The position numbers and the translations under genes were made by a program. The notes beneath the pieces are model-generated. The model saw nothing but the letters and a program-made list of their open reading frames with translations, was not told the DNA's origin and ran no database searches. A stretch of 64,000 nt of DNA from Aldrovandia affinis (lineage: Eukaryota; Chordata; Actinopteri; Notacanthiformes; Halosauridae), in the NCBI GenBank assembly GCA_029706075.1, contig JAINUG010000037.1:6445166-6509165 (forward strand). The letters run 5' to 3'. Below are positions 24,477 through 34,513 of the stretch, one piece after another. Each line of letters opens with the position of its first letter. Within the stretch, counting starts at the first letter, position 1.

Positions 24477-24512
24477 GGGGAGGGTGAGGGAGGGGGGAAA
24501 AGGGGGGGGGGG
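24477..24512 (+). other. G-quadruplex-capable G-run cluster
   Basis: Five or more runs of at least three G with loops of one to four bases (gggg-a-ggg-tga-ggg-a-gggggg-aaaa-G11). This satisfies the usual G4 folding rule on the plus strand. Confidence 0.75.
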
Positions 24513-25600
24513 TTTCATCGCCTGGGGCTACAGATCCAAGGATGTGACACGGAGGTTCATCCCATGCCAGTCGCACAAGCAAAGGAGCATTTGTGTCAGC
24601 TTTATTGACACGTGCACGGATCTGACTGTCCTGATCTCTGATGTGCTCCATTCTTCTGCCGCTATCCCGAGAAAAGGACGTTCCTGTATCACAGACGGGA
24701 AGACAGGCAGAGGGGCTATCATTTTTAACGAGTCTTAAAAACATGGCGATGCTGATGATTCAAAGCTGTGCTCCTGGGACAGACGCCTGACTTGTTCCTA
24801 CTTTGGTACCTTTTAAGCCCTGGGTTTTTATCCGCAGAAAGGCGAGCTCATTCTGCCCTCCTGAAAGGTTTGTAATGGTGTACAGTGCATGAAAATATAT
24901 GTATATTACCTCTTAAGTTATATGTTCCCTGTATTTTCCTGTTGAAGCAGCACTTAACTAGACACCTAAAGGGCACTAGCTAAACAATGAAAAACCCTTA
25001 GACTAAAGCTGGATGATACCAAAAAATGTAAATTGATATCAGATTTTAAACACGGAGACAGAAGTTATCTTCTACAGTTAATTCCCGCCTGCAAACTGTA
25101 AAGTTACTAGATTCTATTACCCTAGAACCAACTTACTCATGAAAGTGCACCCTTAGAAACAGATAATTTATACACAGATCATTATACCTGCGGAGGTTTT
25201 TGGACAGGAAGCATTGGGTGGCTGGAATGATATTTACCAAAATGAGGCCAGAATGAGGCCAGGTTATAAATGTGCAGGCTGGATTTAGTTTGTTGGCAGA
25301 ACTGGATTTCACATAATATCAGTAACTTGAATTTCACATTAAAAATACCTTATGAATTTAGTAATGTAATGTGTAATGAAAAATATAACAAACTATGTTT
25401 AAAAAATGTTTATTGTGTCTGTAGTATATTGCCGTGCATTGCTGAAATACAGAGACACACAAACAACAGCAGGCAAGGCAATATTAATTATTTAACATCT
25501 AAGTTTGTAGTGGAATGACTTAAGCTGGAAATGTAACTAAACTGGTGAAATTCATGAGCGATAGGAGTTTTGGGCTCCACTATCTATTGCATCAAAGCAA
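24513..25600. other. Non-coding sequence
   Basis: GC-balanced to about 24860, then AT-rich. The overlapping frames at 24412-24744 on both strands are chance products of the GC-rich part. Confidence 0.4.
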
Positions 25601-25604
25601 CTAC

Positions 25605-25615
25605 AGAGGGCGCTG
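25605..25615 (+). promoter_or_regulatory. Partial CTCF-like core
   Basis: agagggcgctg matches the 3' half of the CTCF consensus, but the CCA half upstream is not conserved. Weak candidate. Confidence 0.2.
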
Positions 25616-26139
25616 TTACCCATAACTGAAGAACATTACTGTCCTTACAATTATGGTTTTTTTTTTTCAACAGTTGAATTCCCTTTAAGGTTTTCTTTAC
25701 TCCTTTCATGTCCCCCATTTGCTTATGATGCTATTGTGCAAATTTTATTACACAGATTATATTTTTTTTATAAATTAAAAAGCATAAACACTATGTTGAA
25801 ATAGAGAGCTGCTGCAAAGCATGACAAATTAAAATCATGAATTTGGATTGGTGTCATGAGGAATGCTATTCCATAGGGGCTTGTCCCAATCAGAGGAACA
25901 CAACTGAAAAAAACTTCACCATACAAACAGCGGGAAAAGGAAAGGTAAAAAAAAAACCTTTTCAAAAGACAGAAAACAGTGATTCCACTCCTTTCTCCAT
26001 TCTACTCTGCGTCTAATCAAACATGATTCTTCACATATATATGTTTTTTTACAAAATGTATGCCCTGTAAAAAAAAAAGGATTTATCACTGTACTTGATT
26101 TCCATTTTTGTTGATGTTTAGGATCTCGCAGTGCGGTCT

Positions 26140-26340
26140 GTGATGGCTGTACGGGATGTAAAAATCACCAGGGAGACTACCAAAGAGGAGCCAGACTCTG
26201 GGAGCCAGACTCTGGCTCTTCAATTGTAATATTTCTCTCATTGAAACATTAACGCCGCAGAGCCTAATTTTGTGTTATTGCTGCTGTGTAAACAGTGGTA
26301 GAGCTGGCAGGCAGCTGACATGTGCTTCGCTTTAATCAGC
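26140..26340. promoter_or_regulatory. Candidate conserved non-coding element left of CpG block
   Basis: Non-repetitive stretch with ATTGTAATATTT, CCTAATTTTG and GTAAACA (forkhead-like) words, leading directly into the CpG-dense block. Texture-based, low confidence. Confidence 0.25.
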
Positions 26341-26712
26341 GATCAGATGGCGGGGGAAGGACCGAGCTGCAGCCGCAGGAAGGGAAAGGAACGCGGCGGA
26401 AAAGAAAAGGCCTCAGATGTGTCACTTGAAAGCGACGGTAAACATTTGACACCCCGCGTCTTGGCTGTCAATAAAGGTTTCCCCTTGATGTCTCGGCGCG
26501 GATAATAAATGGTTAAAGTCCCCTCACTTCCTCTGTGCTCCGCGTGGGCTCCTGTGTGCCAATCAGCCGTCAAACCCTCTTCCTTATCTTCCCACCTGAC
26601 GCAACCCTGTTACGGCGGCGGTGCAGAGGCGGAGTAACACCTTTTCGGGCGCGTGCGCGATTCGGCACACCGGCGTGTGTCCGCGTGCGCGTTTCCTCCG
26701 CGTCACTCTCTT
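26340..26712. promoter_or_regulatory. CpG-dense block, candidate CpG island or promoter
   Basis: CpG density rises sharply. The segment 26590-26710 alone contains about 19 CpGs in roughly 115 bp, including ggcggcgg, gcgcgtgcgcg and gtgcgcg runs, against strong CpG depletion in the AT-rich flanks. Such a block is unmethylated in most vertebrate islands and usually marks a promoter or developmental enhancer. The frames at 26320 (61 codons) and 26535 (112 codons) do not look coding. No TATA box or clear start site was assigned. Confidence 0.4.
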
Positions 26713-26946
26713 GTCTCTGGCAAATCCCTTCTCTTAATTTGTCACGGGGCCTGGAGGTACTAGGGGATAATGAGCTTTGTTTGAATAGACTTTTTCCAGT
26801 TCATCACACACACTTTGGGATGATCATTCAGGGGGCTGCTTGCTGGAGACAGAGTGTCTGCCTGCGTATGTGAAGGAGAGATGGGACATTATTGGTGGAG
26901 GTGAAGTTTGAAATCTGTAATGGCCACGCATGCATGAGTGCACGCC

Positions 26947-26991
26947 CACACACACACACATACAGGCATTCAGACAAACACACACACACAG
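26947..26991. repeat. (CA)n microsatellite, interrupted
   Basis: Two CA runs separated by a short TACAGGCATTCAGACAAA spacer. Confidence 0.85.
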
Positions 26992-26999
26992 ACTGGTGC

Positions 27000-27429
27000 C
27001 TGAATAGAACACACACTCTGAGAGGCATCAATAACCATTGTGTGTCACGACTAGATACCAGAGAACAAGTGACCATCACAAGCCAGACCAAAAGAAGTGT
27101 GACTAGAACTGGGAAAACCTGGAGCCAGCGGTTGTTTCTGATCTTCAGGACCAATCACATGTTACAGTGACTGTGAGAATGAGGTCCCACCCCCTACACA
27201 CACTGTCTGAAAGGCTATGTCCCACTTGTTTCCTGTTACATTGTGTTGTGTTAACTTCCAGGAAGTGTCTTTGATTTTCAAATAAATGCAGTAAGGACAG
27301 ATTGGGTTTAATTGAAAAAATCTACAGCAAGAGAAAGATTTCACATTTAGAATACAGCCTCAAATAATCACTTATATCAGACACACAGACATACAGGCAG
27401 ACAGATAATATAGAATTCTCAGTCAATAC
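27000..27429. other. Non-coding sequence, no feature seen
   Basis: Mixed composition without a supported feature. Confidence 0.4.
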
Positions 27430-27437
27430 ATCTAGAT

Positions 27438-27710
27438 CATGGGAGCACGACTCCAGACCTGGAGGGCCGTTGTGTATGTTACTGTTGTTTCAACCAATTA
27501 CTCTGGCTTAATCTTCCAAAAAGCTGTATACACCAATACTGCTTCACTCCTATATCAGACCATGGTAAAATTATTTCAACGAGGATACATCTGCACTCCG
27601 GAGCTGTAGCTCCTGACTTTATCAAAAATGTCAAATAAATGATTGGGTAATTCAATAATTATAAGTTGGCATGAAATCCTGAAAAGGATTGGCCCTCGTA
27701 TGCACCCCTG
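27438..27710. mobile_element. hAT-like MITE, copy 2 (273 bp) with 8-bp target duplication
   Basis: The left end reads catgggagcacga and the right end reads tcgtatgcacccctg, an imperfect inverted pair. Internal arms match the 290-bp element at 1561-1850 in the same order (cctggagggccgttgtgtat on the left; catgaaatcctgaaaaggat on the right). The flanks are atctagat (27430-27437) and atctagaa (27711-27718), an 8-bp target duplication matching at seven positions, with the central TA typical of one hAT subgroup. No transposase is encoded, so it was mobilised in trans. Confidence 0.75.
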
Positions 27711-28003
27711 ATCTAGAATCTCTTACATTCGAAAATAAGAATTCCAGCTTCATTAAACCTGCAGCGTAAACATTATGTATAGTGGAATTTCTGCTCACCT
27801 GATCACACCACACCATGAGAACACAGCAACACTTAGGCACACTTCAGCAGGTGTGACCATAATATTTAGTAGTTCAGAAAGAGGCACAAAAAATGAATTC
27901 ATTAAAACAAAACACTTACGATACGAGTGCAAGACCGTAACTGGTATCTTAAGCTAGGGTCTGGGTGAATTCGGTTTGCATATTCATAAGACCGTTGAAG
28001 AAA

Positions 28004-28140
28004 GATAACCTGTATGGATCCAGATTCATTAATTGAGAATATTAGAAAGAGAGAGAGAGGGTGAGATGGAGGGAGGTAGAGAGAAAGAGATAACCTGCAT
28101 GGATCCAGATGCATTAATTCTGAATATTAGAGAGAGGGGG
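28004..28140. repeat. 85-bp tandem duplication with GA-rich spacer
   Basis: The block gataacctgtatggatccag at 28004 recurs as gataacctgcatggatccag at 28089, exactly 85 bp apart. Each copy continues with an ATGCATTAATT/TTCATTAATT block, a gaatattaga word and a purine-rich GAGAGAGG run. The second copy is partial at its end. Confidence 0.85.
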
Positions 28141-28720
28141 ATAGGTAGGCTGAAAAGTGAGGCAGTATATATATAGAAATGTAATTCTTGCTAATAAACC
28201 ATTTTGAATTTAAAACTGGATCCATTATTGGAGGAATATGGAGAATTGGCCCTCTTCTCCACAGTGCTTGGGTCTGCTGTGATGAACTGCTGGGCACTGA
28301 CTACTTAAGTGGTGCAGAACTGAGAATGAGAGATGGAGGAGGAAAAATACTGGATGAAAGGGGAGTAGAGAGGGGAGAAAAGTACGGAGGGACAGATTGA
28401 TACAAGGAATTGGCTCACGCAGGTAAGGACAAGTGGTACAGAGAGAAAGAGAGAAAGTGCTCACTCCCAAAGGCTTGCAACATTGGTTTCAGAAAAAAAC
28501 AAGGGTAGAGCAAGGAAGAACAAGGCTTTGTTTGTCAATGATTTAATGAATCATGCGATGAGAGTGATCAACTGATCTGAGCTCCACAGGCTTGTGATGG
28601 GATGAAACATATCTGAGGGAGATGTCCTTTTTTCTGACTATGTCAAAATGGAGTTAAATGAAACTGTAGCCTATTGACTTTTTTCATGATATTCCTACAA
28701 AAGCAGGTCATAAAGCGTAG
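28141..28720. other. Non-coding sequence, purine-rich in part
   Basis: Purine-rich runs near 28325-28470. No gene or transposon supported. Confidence 0.4.
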
Positions 28721-28721
28721 C

Positions 28722-28830
28722 CTGAGGCCTCTTGAGTGGCACATGATGGTGAGTGCCACTGATGCTGTGATGTGCCCTATGGTCGAGATCAAATCTGTGG
28801 AGTCTCGAAGGGCAACACGTAATTAGCTAT
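28722..28830 (+). mobile_element. Degenerate tRNA-like SINE head
   Basis: cctcttgagtggcacatgat contains a box A-like core, and about 45 bases downstream tatggtcgagatc resembles box B. Then gtctcgaagggcaac follows, resembling the start of a SINE body. No tail or target duplication was found. Confidence 0.45.
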
Positions 28831-28885
28831 AGCGTCTCTGGGGGAGAGGATTTTCATTAGTAAGGTATTCCCTACGTTATTGCAA

Positions 28886-28905
28886 CAGCGCCCCCTTTGG
28901 TCAAC
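28886..28905 (-). promoter_or_regulatory. Near-CTCF motif
   Basis: On the minus strand, tgaccaaagggggcgctg has both halves of the CTCF consensus but is one base short between them. Weak. Confidence 0.15.
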
Positions 28906-29313
28906 CAGGGGCCTGCAGTCTGCCTGTGCTAGCAGTCTGTAGTGGCAGTTGTGATGTTCTGCTTAGCTCAGCTGGTGGATTGCAGAGTAAAATGCACATG
29001 TCGCTGACTGCAAATGCTAGCATGTACCCTCCTGAATTGACATGGGACGTTGCAGCAATGAGACTGGCTTACAGTAGCAATTGGGCTTTCCAGATTGGGG
29101 AGAATAATGGTGACACAAAGCTCTTTCTGCTTTCAGTTACAAGATTTCAAGCCTTATATTTCATAATTTGTACCCTCCGTAGTCTATAATCTGAGTGGGA
29201 ATTAAACCACAACTACACAACAAGCCCAAAGCACAAATTATAACTATCATTAGATCACTGTGCAAAAGACCCCTTATAGGGATCTGATCAACCTCAGCTC
29301 CCCCACCCTCTCA

Positions 29314-29346
29314 TACACACACACACACACAAACACACACACATAC
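29314..29346. repeat. (CA)n microsatellite
   Basis: About 16 CA units with one interruption. Confidence 0.9.
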
Positions 29347-29646
29347 AGACACCACGACGAACACCAGACACCACACCATGAAGGCCAATATGACAGGTGT
29401 TGGACTTTGGCCAGCAGGACCTTTGGTCTGAGGTCTCCATATTGACATTCAATTTGCTTCCCCATTTTTCCTCTCTCTCTCTATCTCATGTTGATCAGTG
29501 AAGATTGATGCCTTTGTTTGCCTCCCTGGCTCTGGGTTTATCACGGGCCTATGAGGAGCTTGCAGAAGCGATAGTGTGGGATTTGAATTATGTTCTCAGA
29601 TGGAAGAAACGAGCAAGGCGATGGGATTTCTCTTGCCCTCCCATCT

Positions 29647-29677
<31 letters not shown>

Positions 29678-29694
29678 AAAAAAATAAAAAATAA
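29647..29694. repeat. Poly(A) tract
   Basis: Twenty-seven consecutive A followed by an A-rich tail. It could be a retroposon 3' tail, but no element body was recognised to its left and no target duplication was found. Confidence 0.85.
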
Positions 29695-29929
29695 ACTGGG
29701 ACTAAAATGAAACAATGGCGCCCAATAAACTTCATTTGCTTGGTTTCCGTTGTCGTAAAGTAGCTCGGATTACATCCAAACAATGCTGGCGTTTTTTAGG
29801 AGACAGGGTTGAGAAGTGTTGGGGGCTATTCCATGGATATTGTGCAGCTGAGGAAATTCCTCACCCGGGGAAGGATTCCACTGACCAGCTTGGGGCAGCA
29901 CAGTAAATTTTAACGCCAGTATTAGTGTC

Positions 29930-30240
29930 TGGTGACCCAAACCATTCTACATAATCTGCTGTCCTTTGTGCCTGGTGTATGAGAGATGCCATTGTCTTCT
30001 CTCCGGAGGTTTCATTAGGCCTGGTGTCAAGAGGCTCTCGTTGACGAGGTAAAAAGTCATTTATCTCCCCCACCGGCTCCACACTCTCCTCGCTCCCCCA
30101 CACTGTTGAAGCAAAAATGAAAGGAGGGATCAGACGTGTGCTTGACTGTTTGACGTGCTCCAGACTCACTCGTCCAATGAACCAAACGTCTTCCGCTAGA
30201 TCGGCTCCACATTTTTGTGTGGCCATTAATTAGAACTGTC
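29930..30240. promoter_or_regulatory. Candidate conserved non-coding element
   Basis: Non-repetitive 300-bp stretch of balanced composition ending in ggccattaattagaactgtc, a TAAT-rich homeodomain-type site. The 121-codon minus frame over it (29861-30226) lacks any recognisable domain. Inference from composition. Confidence 0.25.
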
Positions 30241-31013
30241 AAAACTTTTTTTTGTTCCTTCGAGCGTTTGAATAGGATACCGTTAATTAAAAATATATCA
30301 GATCAGGGTTCCTGAGTGCTAATCTAGATACATTAACCCTTGGATTTTTGACATATGAAAATATATGCATACTGTATCCTTAGTTTGATACTCACTTTAA
30401 TATGATTTCTTTTCCAAGGTTGATTGCATTCAAGTTCCCTGGCAGCACAAGGCATTTGATTTAATTACACTCATCCTCTTTCAAGTATTTGAACGAAAAT
30501 GTAGATTTGACATTCTTTTCTATTATGAATATTGAATGAGAATTAATCTACTAAGTACAAAGTACCTTTTTTGAAAAGTTCTAAGTTGTAGAAACAGATC
30601 CAAACTGTTGACTGAAGGTAAGAGCGCTTCAGTTGTACATCAGCACTAGTCCAGACTCGTTGAAACTGTTCCCTTGTGTGCGTGTGTGTGCAGTGGGACA
30701 CATTTTAAGATTTATTTTATTTTATGATTTATTTTACGGTTCATATATATCGTTTCTTTTGTTATGTTTTGCCCCTTTTATTTCCCTAGATATACAATCC
30801 TCTACGAACAGTCAGAAAAAATATTTTCCCATCGAGTGCTGCTGGGGAGGGAAACGCTGCTTTGCCTTTTGTGGCGATTTTTATCGCGATGGCCTGAAGG
30901 AGAAAAAAACAAAACAACTAATAACACAATTTAGTTTTGGGCTAATTGCGCGTTAATGCAAATGAAGACGTGAGATGCCCGACGTGCAAACGGTGGGAAC
31001 GACGACACCCAGC
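30241..31013. other. Non-coding sequence
   Basis: AT-rich with a TTTTATTTTAT run near 30710-30740. No supported gene. Confidence 0.4.
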
Positions 31014-31078
31014 AGCGAGGGGGAGAAAGGGAGCCGGAGAAGAAAGGGAGCGGGGAGAAAAAGACACGGAGGAAGCGG
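31014..31078 (+). repeat. Purine-rich tract
   Basis: About 65 bases with very few pyrimidines, containing agaaagggag twice. The Arg/Glu/Lys-rich 105- and 69-codon frames through it reflect this composition. Confidence 0.6.
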
Positions 31079-31538
31079 TTTGCAGAAGAGCTCTGCCCCA
31101 TTGTTGCCGTGGCATGTTGTTGCCGTGCGATGCGTGTGCAGTCTGTCAGCGTGCGTCAAGCCTGATTTTGATGAATGGGTGTAAATCTGCCCCCTCTCTC
31201 ACAGTGCCGCGAATCACAGCAAATGTCCCTCCTGTCGAGGCTGTTGTAAGATCATTTGAATAATTTGGAGTTAATCATTTGTGCATCCCAGACCCTGATA
31301 GGAGGGCGAGGTACTTGTGGGTGAGAATAGATCTGGCTGTTTAATGGCGTTGCTGCGTATCGTGAGGCGGGAGACAAATGGGGCCGACTGGCAGAATCCA
31401 CCTCCATGGCTCTGATGCAAAACTCTAATTAATTTTGTGCAGTGTTTCAGAATTGATTGTGGTCATTTCTATTGCTAATTTTTCATCCGTTTCAAGGGCT
31501 CCCCCTCCTCCTACCCTCTCTTTGTTATTCATAATGTA
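31079..31538. other. Non-coding sequence with a possible conserved patch
   Basis: Near 31390-31450 the words TGCAAAACTCTAATTAATTTTG and TTGATTG form a homeodomain-rich patch. No gene seen. Confidence 0.25.
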
Positions 31539-31540
31539 AT

Positions 31541-31880
31541 GTGTGTGAGTATGTGTGTGTGTGTGTATGTGTGTGTGCGTGTGTATCTGAGTATCAGCAT
31601 GTGTGATAAAGCTCTCTGTGTGCATATGTGTGTACAGTGTGCTGTGTTTGTGTGACATGAGTGCCTGTTTGTGCTATAAGTCTCTGTGGGCATGTATGTG
31701 TTTGTACAGTAGGCTATATGTGTGTTGATAAGGTGTTCTGTGGTTGTGTGTATGTTTGTGAGTGTGCATGAGTGTGTGTGTGGGCATGTGTTCTTGTATG
31801 TGTGTTTACTTGTATGATATGACTGTCTGTATATGTATTTGAGTACATGTGTGCATGTTTGTGTTTCAGCATGTATGTTT
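31541..31880. repeat. Degenerate GT-rich minisatellite
   Basis: Starts as (GT)n and continues as longer degenerate units. A recurring signature, gataaagctctctgtg, appears at 31605, in altered form (tataagtctctgtg) at 31675 and again (gataaggtgttctgtg) at 31727. The first two units also share a tgtacagt/ttgtacagt word about 28 bases in. It is therefore an old tandem array of roughly 50-70-bp units built on GT repeats. Confidence 0.7.
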
Positions 31881-32049
31881 TATGTAGGAGTCTGGTTTCT
31901 TTCTGCTATTAATAGATGGCAGATTTGTTCATGCAACAAAGGTCAAACTAGATTTGGTCTGTTTGTTCTTACCTTCTTCATAAAACACATTGAGCTTGGG
32001 TAATGCACCACTTCAGTATTACATTCTGTTCATTTTAGATAATAAAGCT

Positions 32050-32072
32050 TGTGTGTGTGTGTGTGTGTGTGT
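32050..32072. repeat. (GT)n microsatellite
   Basis: About 11 GT units ending in a short G run. Confidence 0.9.
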
Positions 32073-32079
32073 GGGGGTA

Positions 32080-33000
32080 ATGCAATCTTTAATTTTGTAC
32101 AGGTAAATGCATAGTACAAATCATGTGATCACTTCCACAATTACCTACATGATGTTGTTTTTCTCAACAACAAGAAAGCAAAATAAATTCCTAATAAAAG
32201 CCATAAAAATGTAATATGTTATTAATTTACATGCCAAGCTTTTGCTCTTGGATATGGTTTATGCAACTTAAAAAAAACATCACCCAAAGATTGTATTAAA
32301 TTTGATTGTTTTCAATTTGATTATGCCACTGTCAAATAGCTTGCGTATCACAATTTCTTTTTTTAATCATTACAGTAAAATTTCCTAGCCCTAGGGCAAT
32401 TTTTTAATTTTTGTGCCTTACTAACGAAAGGGGGGGATTGTTTTGCCAAGACTTAATAGAAGCAATAAAAACCAGCCAACCACTTTTTACCTCTGTATTC
32501 AATCTCATTTTTATTATAACACATTTTTGTCCTTTTTTAGATTACCAGCGAAGATATTGAGAATTTTACTAATAAATATTTTAGTTTGCTTATGAAGGCC
32601 TAATGCTGTCACATGTATATAGAATCATATTTCTTTCATGCTTCATTATCATTTCGTAGTTGTAATGACAGCAATGCGATGGAATATTTACAGGCTTTTC
32701 ACAAGACATTTATCCACTACATCTCCCTGAAGGGCACCTGCTTTTTAAGATGCACTGTTCTCTTTTAACTCTGATACCTGTCTGAGCGCGGCACACTCAA
32801 GGCTTGGCCAAGTGCCACGGAGGCGATGCTATGAAAAGAGAAAACCCGACTGCAACACTCTGGAAAATGTACATTTTCACATCATAAGAGTTCACTATAG
32901 AGAGCAGAGAGCACCAGAGTTTCTTTGTTATGTACTTCTCACTGAAGGACCCTACGCAGGGCAGCTTGCCGCTTGCCCGTCACAAAACATTCTCACGACA
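32080..33000. other. AT-rich non-coding sequence
   Basis: No gene or repeat of note. Confidence 0.4.
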
Positions 33001-33790
33001 TCCTTGTGATTATCGCTAAATACGCTGCATGACGATGTTAATGGCGATTCAGGGAATTGTTCTGGGGAGAAAAAATTGTAATTATGATATGATCACCTCC
33101 ATATCATTAATGCTTCTGTAGTACAAAGTCTTCATGAGGAAATGTTACAAGTAAAATGGAATACTTTCGGAGGGACATCGCTGAGATCCATCAAATTCTA
33201 ATACATAATGCTTTGTGGGTTATCTCAATATTGCCGCTGTGGTATTTCATTGGTACAGCATTACACGCTCCATGTGATGTTATGAGAGTGATGTGTTAGT
33301 TTGGTCATCGACCCAGCAGGATCCTGCATACTGCACTTGTTTGAACTGCGGTAGTCTGTGCACTTTCCCCTTAGGTGTACGGCGCGGATGTGACAAACGC
33401 AGCGATGGATTCATGGGCCGGCTTGGACGATCCTCCGGCCCAGCTGTGAATACTCAAATCATCCTGTTTCACGGCTGTAACACCTTCGCCTTATTTCATC
33501 TTTTTATGGACACACGTACTTTCGCCCCCTCGTATTTCTCCCCACAACCTTTTGAAACATAGGCGTGTTTCGTTCCTCCGCACGTGTTATTTATCCCCTC
33601 TGCCTCCCACCTGGCTCAGTGTACTTCAGTGACTGTGTTCCCCTGCGGCTTGGATCTCTCCGGGACTTTGAGGATGGGGGCCTACGGGACTAGCCAAGGC
33701 TTTGCTTCACAAAGGCCTGTGAAAGGCCTTCACTTTTAAGAACCAGGGGGGCGGCGGGGGCAAGGCTCAGCCGCCGTTGCATGCGGGTAT
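33000..33790. other. GC-richer, CpG-containing stretch; candidate regulatory region
   Basis: Non-repetitive with CpG patches at 33380-33460 and a G-run cluster at 33747-33765 (gggggg-cggc-ggggg). The frame at 33293-33562 (89 codons) has no recognisable domain. Composition alone supports the regulatory suggestion. Confidence 0.25.
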
Positions 33791-34290
33791 GTAAAGTGTG
33801 TGCACGTGCGTGCGCGTGCGTGGGTGTGTGCGCGGGTGCCTACGCTGGCACATCACACACACTCTCCTCCACAAAACATCTCCTGACAGCCCTCTGTCTG
33901 ATTATGTGGGCACTTTACAAGCATAAATATTTATGCCACTCCATTTTATTCAGGATGTTGGCCTTTCAGTACGATGCCTCTGATGAGAGCGTACTGTACT
34001 TTGCTGTTTAAAAAGGTGGGTGGGGGGTGGGGGTGTGCGTGGAAGAGATGGGGTCTAGGGGAACGTTTGCGTTTTTATTTGGCCTCATTTTATTCTTTCC
34101 ATTTCACAATGATGCTAATGTATGGATATATGGAATGGTCATGGCTGTTCAAGAGCTATCCCTGTCAAACAAATGGAGATGACCTTCAAATGGAGGTGCT
34201 GTCGTTTTAGGGGTTCATTATGAGTAAGGAAACTCCGTGGTCTCATGGTCTCCAATTCCCTCCACCTCAAGAAAAAGTCAATAAGACACT
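33791..34290. other. Non-coding sequence with G-rich patch
   Basis: GT/GC alternation at 33797-33840 and G runs at 34015-34033. The 76- and 78-codon frames are chance. Confidence 0.4.
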
Positions 34291-34292
34291 TA

Positions 34293-34513
34293 GGCCTGGA
34301 TTCAGTCAACATTTGTCCTTATCGTTGACTCGTTGGTAAATGAGAGTGTTTTGTGATTATTTTCAAAGCAGACAGTTTTTTGTTCATTTATTTTGGTCAT
34401 TGCTGAACCTCACCATACCAAACTATGTTTGTGATGGAAAGAAAAGTGAAAAAACACTCTCCACGTGAGTCAACTTTAAGGACAAATGGACACATGTTGA
34501 TTGAATCCAGGCC
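34293..34513. mobile_element. Inverted-repeat MITE (GGCCTGGATTCAATC type), copy 2
   Basis: The left end reads ggcctggattcagtcaacat with ttgtcctta and gttgactc following; the right end, reverse complemented, reads ggcctggattcaatcaacat, then a small insertion, then ttgtcctta and gttgactc. The inverted termini extend about 40 bp. Same family as 10389-10619. No transposase; superfamily uncertain. Confidence 0.8.

Noticed and set aside
28886-28905. CTCF site
   Set aside because: It has both halves of the consensus but is one base short in the spacer, so it is listed only as a weak motif and not as a likely site.
29560-29700. Retroposed gene copy ending in the A27 tract
   Set aside because: No open frame or gene-like sequence precedes the poly(A) and no target duplication flanks it.
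30946-31263. 105-codon plus-strand frame with CPTCK and CDAC cysteine pairs resembling a zinc finger
   Set aside because: The cysteine spacing fits no known finger, the middle is an Arg/Glu run from a purine tract, and overlapping frames of similar length exist on both strands.
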